This document shows positions 34,364 through 43,739 of a DNA stretch of 64,000 nucleotides, one piece after another (position 1 is the stretch's first letter; each line of letters starts with the position of its first letter). The position numbers and the translations under genes were made by a program. The notes beneath the pieces are model-generated. The model was not told the DNA's origin and ran no database searches. It was given only the letters and a program-made list of their open reading frames with translations. The stretch spans positions 13,020,001 through 13,084,000 of the forward strand of contig CM063106.1 in NCBI GenBank assembly GCA_031841125.1, written 5' to 3'. Source of the DNA: Acanthococcus lagerstroemiae. Its lineage: Eukaryota > Arthropoda > Insecta > Hemiptera > Eriococcidae.

Positions 34364-34710
34364 TAACAGGTTTCATCTCTCTCCCTGCAACGTCTTAGGA
34401 ACAGGGCAACCAAGTACCAATCAAAGTGGATAGATAATGTGTTTAGCAGTCTTCTGCCAGCTCTTGCGGGAACAGTGCATCATTGGAAATGTACAATCGA
34501 AAGGCTACTGTCTAGTGGAACTCAGGGGATAGAACATGAAACCGGATTCTCGTTAGCTCATTGGTTAATTCTTCATGATCCCGTTTTCGTTATCAGTAAC
34601 ACCACCAATAATAGCAAAGCAGTAGTAGTGCGCCATGATGCTGTACATTTCGAATACTTGCATAACACAATACCAACAGTTACGTTTCTGCACTTATCAG
34701 AAGTTTCAAA
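34364..34710 (+). repeat. Inverted SINE body facing copy C
   Basis: In complement this segment matches 33905-34235 at roughly 75-80%: shared phrases include TTGGTGGTGTT.CTGATAA, AATGTACAGCA, and CTGCTAAACACA. The two arms are separated by about 130 bases containing the head of copy C. Together they form a long fold-back structure. It may be two SINEs inserted head to head or an inverted duplication. The region resembles the same body motif in copy B near 14540 (GTCCGTTTTGATTGGTAC). Confidence 0.65.
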
Positions 34711-34775
34711 CCGAAGAAACACCCTCTCTATTTAAATAATTTCGTTCTTGCACTGCTGTTGGAAAGTTGACATGT

Positions 34776-35075
34776 CAGGGTGTCTACAAGGTCAGGAAGT
34801 CAGGATTTTTGAAAGTAGGTCAGGAAATCAGGATAAAGTCAGCAAATTTTGTGGAATTTACTGAAAGGCCAAGAAAAAATTAGTAAATGACTATTCAATG
34901 GAAGATTCTGGAAGAAATCCCGTAACAAAAATAAATGAAAATCAAGAAGTAATATTGTATGGACGTAATGAATTCATACAGGTAACTCCTTCCTCCAAAG
35001 ACTTATATGAATGGATTCTACAAATACAAAAAAGAAGGTCAGGAAAAAAATTCTGAAGAGTCTGTAGACACCCTG
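34776..35075. mobile_element. Element with CAGGGTGTCTAC termini, copy 3
   Basis: A 300-bp element with ends CAGGGTGTCTAC and GTAGACACCCTG, exact inverted complements over 12 bases. Just inside the left end, AGGTCAGGAAGTCAGG-type repeats occur (34787-34832); the right end has the complementary-sense AGGTCAGGAA at about 35038. Flanks show no convincing duplication. No coding frame. Confidence 0.75.
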
Positions 35076-35440
35076 CAATGTTGACTAGAAATGAAAAAGT
35101 AGCAGTTGTAGCATGTACCATCTTAGATCACGGCTTCGTGCAATGACTTCTAATGGTCAATTTTCTTTGCTATTCGGCCTGTTGTGAAGCGACCCAACTA
35201 AGCTATAGATGAAGAAGAAGGCGGGAAAGTCTGAAAAAAGTGGTTGAAAAACTGATTTCATTAAACAGCTATATTGATGGGATCGAATGCCGCTTAGCAG
35301 TCTGAACCCGTATGAAGTCGAGCATAACTGAAAAATTGAGGATGAAGTGGGAAAATAATGGCTATATGTAAGTGTCCCGGAGATATATTAGGAGCTAAGT
35401 TATCATTATCAGGTTTTATCCTCATCCTTGATATTTCCAG

Positions 35441-35474
35441 CACAATGCTCACGTTTTCGAAGTCTCGGACCGCA
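35441..35474 (+). CDS. Speculative microexon
   Basis: A 34-base segment between a good acceptor (CCTTGATATTTCCAG) and a donor GTAAGC. Its phase fits candidate exon 3 (one base completes the codon) and leaves phase zero, which fits the candidate at 38247. At this size chance is likely; listed only because the phase agrees. Confidence 0.15.
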
Positions 35475-36995
35475 GTAAGCTCTAATTTTCTTTGTTTATC
35501 CGTTTAACGACCTTTTGACTTCCTGTTTGTACAGTGCAACTCTATCGTCATTCGGGAACCTCGGTAATGGTATAGAGTTCAGGAAGGCTTAGAGTGGAAA
35601 GAACATAACGGCACTGTCTGACGCGGTGGCTCAAATCGAGTGTCTGCGACAGTTCTACCTATGTACCAATGCTCATGCACCCAGGTATGCGCACGTACAG
35701 GGTAGCTGTGTAGGTTTGTATTGGTATTAGACGTTATTGCAAGCTGGAAGCGGAATCACCGACGCGGGCGTAGAAAAGACCATCGCGTCGTTGGTTAATT
35801 GGAGCCGCAGCGTACAAAATACGAGGGCGAGACGAAACAGGGGGCGTAAATTTGATTAACGAAAACCGAGCAGCGTAATTTTCCCCAACCAACTCGTAGA
35901 GAGCTGCGTTTATTTCTCCTGTTCTAACGTGATTACCCGTTATGATCGGTTACGGCGATAAAAATAATCTCCAGCTTTTCTTTCACTGTGTTTCCGTTTC
36001 CTGGAAAAATTATTTTCAAACGTTTTACACGGGAGTTTGTGTATACGCCAGCTGGGTAGTTTTCTTCGCTCCCGTTTGTAAAACTTTCCCTATTGCACAT
36101 TGCTTCCCTTTGTTTTTCCTCTCACTTTCTGGTTGCTTTGGCCTTTTTTTTTTTTCTTTTCCCGGCCGTCTGTGGATTCTGGGGAGCGTTGTGTGTCGGC
36201 TGGAGAGTAGAACTTGTTGGATCGTTTTTCGGCGCTAGCGGTTGAACGGTTATGCTGACTCGAAAACTAATTAGCCAGTTGAGGGGAGGAAGGATGCGGA
36301 TGCAAGAAAACTAGTCTTAATGTATGTATAGTGAATTCGCGAGACGAGTTTTGCAATTACTCATGTACCGAATTGTACGATTCGGTTATCACGGTGGGTA
36401 AGTGATGACGCGTGCGAGCGGCGGCAGTGCGGCGTGGCGGTGTCGAATATTCACGCTGTTGTGGTGTCATGTACAGCGGTTTCATTATTCTTCTCGTTCG
36501 TCGCACACGATCGTGCCTTCAAATATGTATGTATTATAGAATTTACTTATTATTTATCAACATACGCCGAGGCAATCGGGGGTAAAAAAAAGAGGAGAAG
36601 ATGTTCGCTTCTATTGGATACGCACGTATGTGCCAGCAAGTCGTGTACACATTCATGTGTAATATAATATCGCGAATTCGATTAACTGTTTTCATTTTCC
36701 ATCGTCGACTCGCGCTGGAGGGTTTGTTCAAGGCCGACGAGTCACAGAACCCGAAACCTGCACCTGCCTTTCCACTTGTACTCTCGCACAGGTCGTATCC
36801 GTATAATGGTTATGGCTGTAACGGTGAGAAGGTCCTGTGTATGAATTGGCGTGGTGCACCGCACTTCAAAGAATATAGGTAATCGGTTTTCGGTTCGTCG
36901 ATGATAAATTACTTTTATTCAAAATGTATACTCGAAGAGATCATCGTGTTTCAGCGGTTTAATCTCGAGAGAGAATCGTTTTTCAGCAACATCGA
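35475..36995. other. No gene or element recognised
   Basis: Mixed 1.5 kb with CpG-rich patches (35760-35850, 36390-36440). Short frames here show no family resemblance. Confidence 0.45.
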
Positions 36996-37009
36996 ACTGC
37001 TGTTTTTTA

Positions 37010-37800
37010 CATACCGTTTACGCCATGTCTTCCCTCCCTAAGTTTAGAAGTGATCGTTTCTCCCTTCAAGTAGATGATTTGGCTACTCCGATCCGACTGT
37101 TTCAAGCTGTTTCATGTGCTTGCGTTGTCTGTAGTTTACATACCGTCTAGCTATGTCTTCCTTCCCTAAGGTTGAACGTGATAATTTCCGTCTTCAAGTA
37201 GATGATTTGGCTACACTGGTTGGACTGTTTCATATGCTTGTGTTGTCTATTGTTTACATACCTCCTCCATAAGGCGGGAAATGATAATTTCTATCTTCAG
37301 TTAGATAATTTGACTACACTGATCCGACGATTTCATACGGTTTCATGTGCCTGTGTTGTTTGTTGTTGTTCACATACAGTTTACGATATGTCTTCCCTCC
37401 CAAGAGCAGGAAGTGATCATTTCCTTCTTCGAGTAGATGATTTGGCTACACTGATACCTCTGATAGGACTATTTCATGTGGGTGTCTGTGTTGTCTGTTA
37501 TTCCCATGCAGTTTACAATATGTCGTCCCTCTCTAAAATTAGAAGTGATCATTTCCTTCTTCATGTAGATGATTTGGCCACACTGAACTGACTGCTTCAC
37601 TTCACGTGGTTTCATGTGCTTGTGTTGTTTGTTGATCGTTATAGTATCGTTGTCTGTTGTTCACATACAGTTTACAATATGTCGTCCCTCTCTAAGGTGG
37701 GAAGTGATAATTTCCCTCTTCCAGTAGATGATTTGGCCACACTGAACTGACTTGTTTCATGCGGTTTTCACGTGCTTGTCTTTGTTGACCGTTATAGTAT
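37010..37800. repeat. Satellite, ~132-bp unit, six copies
   Basis: The marker TAGATGATTTGGC (or a close variant) recurs at 37071, 37199, 37302, 37434, 37566 and 37725, and each is preceded by ATGTCTTCCCTCCCTAAG-like sequence and followed by GTTTCATGTGCTTGTGTTGT. Spacing is 128, 103, 132, 132 and 159 bases. A 132-base unit is 44 codons, so a 129-codon frame (37202-37591) stays open through four units and repeats the peptide motif DHFLLxVDDLATL. Other units are interrupted by stops, so a satellite is more likely than a gene. Confidence 0.85.
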
Positions 37801-37893
37801 CGTGGATGTAGCGAATTACAGCAGAATTATGCGATGATTGAGAAATTAATGGTCATTATATGCTTCCACGTTCTAAGTAATTTTTGAATAAAA

Positions 37894-37986
37894 TATCATA
37901 CACAACAGGGCAGGGGAGGAAGCATTTTCACCTGTGTGAACTTCACACTTGTAAAAAAGCTTCCGTTCCTCCCCTGCTGTGTGATA
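37894..37986. mobile_element. 93-bp palindromic MITE
   Basis: Left TATCATACACAACAGGGCAG and right end, in complement TATCACACAGCAGGGGAGGA, pair with small gaps; the inner halves (CCTGTGTGAA / TTCACACTTG) also pair, so the whole element is one hairpin. TA at both ends suits a Tc1/mariner-type insertion. No coding capacity. Confidence 0.75.
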
Positions 37987-38246
37987 TACTATTCCTGTTC
38001 GTTTAAAAGTTTTTATTTTTAGCATTGCAAAGAGAAAGATTTCTTCTGAAAGCCGAATTTACGTAAGAGGCCTAAATCCTGGGGGAGAGCAATCTATTGA
38101 TTAGATCCTTGAGTTCCATACTTTTCTTGCGCAAACAAGATAAAAGAATGTGTAGTCTCAATGCAATGGTCGCGACGTTTATTATTTTAGGCAAACAAGG
38201 TGCAGTCGTACTCTTTATTTTATTTATTTACTTCTTGTTTGATCAG

Positions 38247-38429
38247 AGATACAGTCGGATGATAGCGAGAGCTGCAACTGAGGAAGCTGAATGTTTGCTG
38301 GCTCTGACAACTGTGAATGCAAGAAGTGGGTTCCTTGTTGCGCTCTTAGGTGTTCCACACAAAACTGAAACGTTACTTGTTCGGCGGCATCTGTGGAAAT
38401 TTTCTGGACTTCCTATCATGTGCTGTTGA
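38247..38429 (+). CDS. Candidate exon with strong acceptor, unidentified
   Basis: A long pyrimidine-rich tract ending TTCTTGTTTGATCAG precedes an open frame of 60 codons to a TGA at 38427-38429. The peptide starts RYSRMIARAATEEAECLLAL and goes on TTVNARSGFLVALLGV. No family recognised. It could end at this stop, or at a weak donor GTGTTC at 38350, which would leave one base and fit the candidate exon at 52074. Same strand as the 30-33 kb exons. The polypyrimidine tract is the main support. Confidence 0.25.
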   Translation, partial: RYSRMIARAATEEAECLLALTTVNARSGFLVALLGVPHKTETLLVRRHLWKFSGLPIMCC

Positions 38430-38625
38430 TAAATTTATCCTGATTAGACCCGTCTGGTGTTTCTACTCACTAAGACGTAGTTAATAAGACTTTTCCGGTA
38501 CAATTTCGATTCCTAATTTGCTCACGACCCCTTAGAATTCATCTAAACTTATTTAATCCTCGGTAAGATTCATGATAGATTTTTTAACTCTCCCAAACTT
38601 GTTGAAAATTTAGTAAGATTATCCC

Positions 38626-38740
38626 CAGGGTGACCACTTGGGTCTTCCCCCCTCCTCCTCCCATCTTAAGTCATCTGAGGTCATTTTTGAGGAAGTTCCT
38701 ATTTCAAGTTCTGGAAATTCTGCTGATTATAAAGAAAAGT
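38626..38740 (+). repeat. CAGGGTG(G/A)CCACTTGG repeat, copy 1
   Basis: Starts CAGGGTGACCACTTGG and contains GTCATCTGAGGTCATTTTTG and AGTTCTGGAAATTCTGCTGA. Copy 2 at 40123-40215 is about 85% similar. One end only; the other ends cannot be placed. Confidence 0.7.
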
Positions 38741-38914
38741 ATCATTGATTTTGATTCCTCTCTTAACATCTCGGAGGCTGTTTTGAAAATCTTATCTATG
38801 TATAAATGAAATAGAGGTGGTGATAAGATGTAGCCTTGTCATATACCTCTCTTGATTTCGAAGTCAATTGTGAAGTCACCAGTACGTAATTCTGCAGTTT
38901 GTTACCAGTATGAG

Positions 38915-39354
38915 CAGCCCCGTAGCCAGAGTTTATGTGTGGGTGGGGCTCTGTGAATCTTTTGGGGGGCCAAGGCCGACATTTTTTAACAAGCGAACAG
39001 AAAAGTATACATGGGTTTTATATTTTATTTCAATATTGTATCGCGAGTGTACGCGGCTGCTCGTATCTCGGGTGTCTCACCTCGTTGTCTGAACAGGCTC
39101 GGGTAACTTAGCGAGACTGTACTGGGGCCATTACATAGAAATCCCATTCCCAATCCAAGAGTCCCAAATGAGTTAACCAAGTTTGTGTTCTAAATTTTAA
39201 AATGTGTCTGTGATATTAATTCTCGTCATCCCTTCTTTCTTTCTCGTTCGGCGTAATGATGATTTTTTATGGTGGTATCTTTGCACTGGGGCTCAAGATA
39301 CCTTTAGAGGGAGCTCAGCCCCAGATTGCCCCCCCCCCTGTGGCTACAAAGTTG
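38915..39354. mobile_element. hAT-type element, 440 bp
   Basis: Ends CAGCCCCGTAGCCAGAG and, in complement, CAACTTTGTAGCCACAG share the GTAGCCA core. Flanks AGTATGAG (38907-38914) and AGTATAAG (39355-39362) are an 8-bp duplication with one mismatch. G-run at the left and C-run (39330-39338) at the right end mirror each other. Short frames inside have no transposase signature. Confidence 0.75.
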
Positions 39355-39769
39355 AGTATAAGTTGTTTATTATTCGCAATTCTCCGCAGTCTGTACTTTG
39401 TTCTATCAAAATTTTAATTACGAGGCATATGCTTTTTTTATTTGTATCATATGGCACTTTTGCTGCACGTATTTATAAATAAAGCGTTTCCTGTACCAAG
39501 ACCTTGTCTGAATCCCCAAAAGATTGTTGTACTGAGGTTTTTCGACTTCAAAACGAGACTGAGTTGGTGATGAATTACAGTCTCTTTCCGAGATACGAAC
39601 CCTTAACTGCATTTATCGGGTATTAAAATAAACTTGAATTGATTGTCGTGATTGTATCGGTTTTAATGGAATAATTTTGTTTGATTTCAGGTGAGTTCTG
39701 ATACCGAATACTCGATCAGTTTTATCTGACTTGGCTATTTAGTGCAGGCTGCTGACTGAGTTAAGTAAG

Positions 39770-40000
39770 TTTCAACATATAAATAACTTAACAAGACTCT
39801 TCAATATTGTTACATACACATTGAAGACTTCCACACAGCTTTTTCAGATTCATTCTGAAAATTATTCCAAATAGTACTTTTTCAGAATCTTCCAGAGGTG
39901 TGTAAGACTTTTTCTTGGAACTGCCTAAGATTTTGTTGTGACGTTTTCACACCATTTCAAGACTTTTCAGGACTCAACTAAATACTAAATTAAACCTATA
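39770..40000. repeat. Degenerate 'AGACTCTTCA' satellite
   Basis: Same loose repetitive style as 25600-26060: AACAAGACTCTTCAATATTG, TTTTTCAGAATCTTCC, TTTCAAGACTTTTCAGGACT. A similar patch is at 38430-38625. Too diverged to set a unit. Confidence 0.45.
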
Positions 40001-40122
40001 TGGATTAGAATCAAGTACAGTCACTCTGAAAAGAACCGGAAACACTTGACACTTCCAATGCTGGAGTGGATGTGTGGAAAACTGTATCAAAATGTAAAAT
40101 TTATCTTCAATAATGGTTTAGT

Positions 40123-40215
40123 CAGGGTGGTCACTTGGCCATTTTTTCGGTCATCTGAGGTCATTTTTGAGGAAGTTTCTCCTTTAAATTCTGGAAATTC
40201 TACTGATTAAGAAGA
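40123..40215 (+). repeat. CAGGGTG(G/A)CCACTTGG repeat, copy 2
   Basis: Begins CAGGGTGGTCACTTGGCC and carries the same GTCATCTGAGGTCATTTTTG block as 38626-38740, in the same orientation 1.5 kb away. Confidence 0.7.
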
Positions 40216-42504
40216 ATTTCTTTTCCTTTTGTTTTATGCTTCCGCTGTGCTTTGTAAAATTGAAATTTAGTTTTCCGGCAGATTGCACCAAAGACTTTCA
40301 ACACAACTCTAGCTAGTCCGTTGTGTCTGAGTACGACAATGATTAAATAGTAAATACATATTATAAAATAATTAAGTGCGCGGGTATAACTGTTAAAGTT
40401 AGAAGGAAATTGAATGTTGTATTACTCCTTCGTACATGGGCCTGATCAGACTAACCGGGGGGGGGGGTTGCATTTTCCGGAAGCAAATGACATTGTCCAA
40501 CGCTCTGATCGTTTGTAATTAACCTAGTGATGAGGTGAAATTTTTTCTGTGAATTCTCACAACCAGAATATGGTTCGAGTTCAAGGAGGGAAAGCTCAGA
40601 GTATTCCTACCACAAGGCCTGTTCAATTTTTGATGAGTAGTTTTTTTTTTTTTTTTTTTTTTTTACACCTGCAAATTTGTTAGTAAAACTATATTTTCGT
40701 AGGATCAGCGGTTGATGAGATTTCTGACGTTCCTGGATGCTTATTTTGTATTCCGTTTTCCAAATGGTCTGGTCTACTGAGTCTTCCTATAGAAAACAAT
40801 GGCTACCTGCGGTAGAAGACATTGTAAGCTAGTGGTTGCAGTAGTCCGCTGGCTTGAAAGTAGGCGATTCAAGTTCTACGAATTACTTTTTCCCCTCAAC
40901 TTTTTGAAGAACATTATTTTTTATCCGATCTAGTAGTACTGTTTTATTTATTGCTTTAATCATTGTTTACTCCTAGTGTTGTCTTAAGATAGTATGAAGT
41001 ATATTGCGATTATGAGTTCAAGTAAAATTCTAGAGCTTGTTTTTAACAAACATTGTAGACGTGATAATTTTTCTTCTTGTCGAGTCAACATTTAGGTAAG
41101 ATTTTAGAGCCAAAATTTTGTTTTTCAAGCTAAAATTTAGGCAAAATTTTTTAACCCGCTATCGTTTTTCTGTTAACGTTTGAGAAAAATTCTGTAAACT
41201 TCCAAAACTTCCTGATATTTTTTTTTGTTCCTCTCTTTTCTCTTTGGTCTGGCAAGTCAAAATGTTTGCCGGAAGGTTGCAAATTTACCCCTATTTTACC
41301 CGTTAATTTTCTTTATCTACCCTTCCCTCGCCACCCTTCGAACTTCCTATTTACGCTACTGCGTTACGAAAATTTAATATCCGGTTTATAGAGAGGAAAT
41401 GACGGTATTTTGTAACTCTCTTGTTTCTTCTTTTCGGGCTGAGACAGAAGTTACCCCTCCACACGTATACTTTCTTGCTTGCAGTTCCATTCGTGACATT
41501 GATGACCTGTCTATGTATTTTTGAGAAGAAGATGAGATTATGTCCACCTAATTCATTGTCATTAGTTCCTTTGGGCTGCGAAAGGTGACCCTAAAATTAA
41601 TGATCATTAAGTATATGTATGTACATAAATCAAAGATGGAGGAACTTGAAAAAGAAAATTGGAAGTTGTGTCATTGTTCTTCAAATGTAGGAGTATATAA
41701 ACAATAATTTAAGATCTATGGCCAGTTATATCAAATAGCACCCGTTATAATAATCTTGTACCTACACAAAAGTTATAATTGAACGCGGGAACAGCCGTAG
41801 ATTGATTGTTACCAAATTTCGACTGAACACATATAAAGTTTGTTGAAATTGGTAGTATTCGTAGTTTCGTTCTTGCGAGAAATCCACTCGTCAATATTCG
41901 AGCTAGTAGTGAAAAAATGCAGCTGCTATCGTTACTGGTCATGAGATTAGCGAATGCGATAATTCTCTGATTCTTTCCTCTTTGACGTCCCGGCGAGGAA
42001 CACAATCAAGAACACAAGGTCAGAGTTCCGGGAATACCAGAGCAACGTTTGTAGACCTTATCAACGTCTGATAAATGCGGATATGTAAATACAACAGAGG
42101 ATTGTGAGAATTACGAACAGAATATTTTTTGTTTAGACCTGCGATAACAGCCGTTTGAATACTAAGTGGATGAAAGGAGAACACTGAGTATATTTTTTAC
42201 ATTATGTGAGTCATTACCTCCAGCATTTCCACAGTCCAGAAAATGAAGATTCAAGTTCGGATAGGGGTAGTTAGTACAATGTATGTGTGCGAACGTACCT
42301 TAGCACATACATACATATACATCTTGTAAGTTTGAATTACATACTACAATTTTTAATGCACTTTTGTGAATCCTTCGAACATACGGTCTCTTGTCCTAAT
42401 TTAAGATGTTGTTCACATTTCCTGAAAAACTAAATTGATTGCACTGGTGCACTTTTGAGTTTCTGGATATTTCCGTGACAGAAGTTGAAATTCTTACAAT
42501 TATC
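40216..42504. other. AT-rich; 24-base T tract; hAT right end at 41361
   Basis: Includes a run of 24 T (40641-40664), an 11-base G run at about 40459, and the isolated hAT-type right terminus TTTACGCTACTG ending at 41361, in complement CAGTAGCGTAAATAGG, like the end of the 32544-32709 element; its left end was not found. Frames at 41745-42005 are not convincing on either strand. Confidence 0.45.
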
Positions 42505-42768
42505 CATTAGTGGAGCGTACAGCGTGTGATGATGCACGCATACACCAAAGTGGCTCACCAGACACAAAACTACCTTTCGAGTATCGCATCAGCGACCGAA
42601 GGGACGCATTGAGGTTGGCCCGGGCCTTCATTTCGCCTTTTCGCTTCGGATTCGCGCTGACCTGCCAGGGCCCCCATGGAACACCCTATTGACCGAAGCA
42701 ACGCTTACCCAGCATTAACCTGGAATTCGGGTACACCACAGCTGGACGCGCGTCCTTCCGTCAAAATT
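42505..42768 (-). repeat. Second copy of the 24988-25525 repeat, partial
   Basis: Shares with the 25-kb copy, in the same order, GATGCACGCATAC, CCAAAGTGGC, TTCGAGTATCGCATCAGCGA, AGGGACGCATTGAGG, TTCATTTCGCCTT, and CCACAGCTGGACGCGCGTCC. About 75-80% similar by eye. Ends near 42768; the 25-kb copy continues ~230 bases further. No target duplication seen here. Confidence 0.7.
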
Positions 42769-43334
42769 CTTGTAATTAGCACCGTTACTTATTAACGTAC
42801 ATACTACAACATAGCAATACATTTCAAGAATAAGACCCGAGTAATTTGTCATCACCTTTGAAAAGTCATTGTATGAATATACATACCTAAAATCAGCACT
42901 GATCCAAAGGTCCTACTTGGCTCCCTGCGATGAGTAAACGTACCTGGTAGCTCATTTTCTAAAGAGTTTCAAGGCCCTGTTTTGTAACTCAACTATTCGA
43001 GAATCTTCGTTCCCCATACCGTTGAAAACTGGATCCATGTGTGGATGAAGTTGTTTTCATATTTTAATGGGTACTAATTTGTGTTCGTGGAAGCGCCAAC
43101 CTTGTAACACCCTGAAAACTATTAGCTGTGAAGATTGCTGCGTGGGTCTGTTTTTTTCAAAAATCTGATCACTCTAAAAGTGGCAAATACTGAATTTAGT
43201 TACGTTTGAAAGAGAGCAAGAGAGTTTTTAGAGAGTCCAACTTCCTGTTTCTTGGACAATTAATTCAGTTCTTCTTCAAGGGCCGTATCGGATGGGGGGG
43301 GGGGGGCTAGTAGTTTCTGAAGCGCAACTCTCGT

Positions 43335-43735
43335 GGACAGGTTAGTCGGGGTAGTTTGCCATTGCTTTCCTCCTTTCCTCGCGTTTTTTTTGCGTTTGTT
43401 TTCTTCTCTGTGCCGAAGAATGTGCAGCCTCTGTTCGCTTCCTAGCCACGTATTTCACGACATTAACTAAGCTTGTCCACGACGTGCACACGCACAATAC
43501 CAATCTTTCTGATCTGGTGGTAACACTCTGTACAATTGTAATGCCTTGTTCGCGTGAACTGGCGGGGGTTTTAGGACGCGCTGTTTCCACTTCGACTGAT
43601 AGTATATTCAAGGCGTTCAGTAAGATCTTAGTGGTGGTATTCGAATATCATCACTAGCTTTCCGGCGTTGGTGAGACTTGAACTCGAGGCGCAAGAAGCG
43701 GGCGCGTTACTACTTGGCCACACAGCGACCCCTAA
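43335..43735 (-). repeat. tRNA-derived SINE, copy D (complete)
   Basis: Best SINE copy. Minus-strand order: tRNA-like head from about 43731 with an A box TGGCCAAGTAG (43710-43720, complement) and a B box GAGTTCAAGTCTC (43673-43685, complement) spaced as in a tRNA; then a body with the GATCAGAAAGATTGG, GTGGACAAGCTTAGTTAATG and CACAGAGAAGAAAAC segments; then the tail GCAATGGCAAACTACCCCGA (43343-43365). The ~400 bases are non-coding despite an 89-codon chance frame. A dependent LINE partner is not identified here. Confidence 0.8.
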
Positions 43736-43739
43736 ATTC

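Noticed and set aside
36601..36882. 93-codon plus-strand frame with DESQNPKPAPAFPL
   Set aside because: No splice context or motif; overlapping frames exist on both strands.
41818..41968. Short protein-like frame (VEIGSIRSFVLARNPLV)
   Set aside because: Only ~46 codons, no splice acceptor, and the antisense frame is longer.
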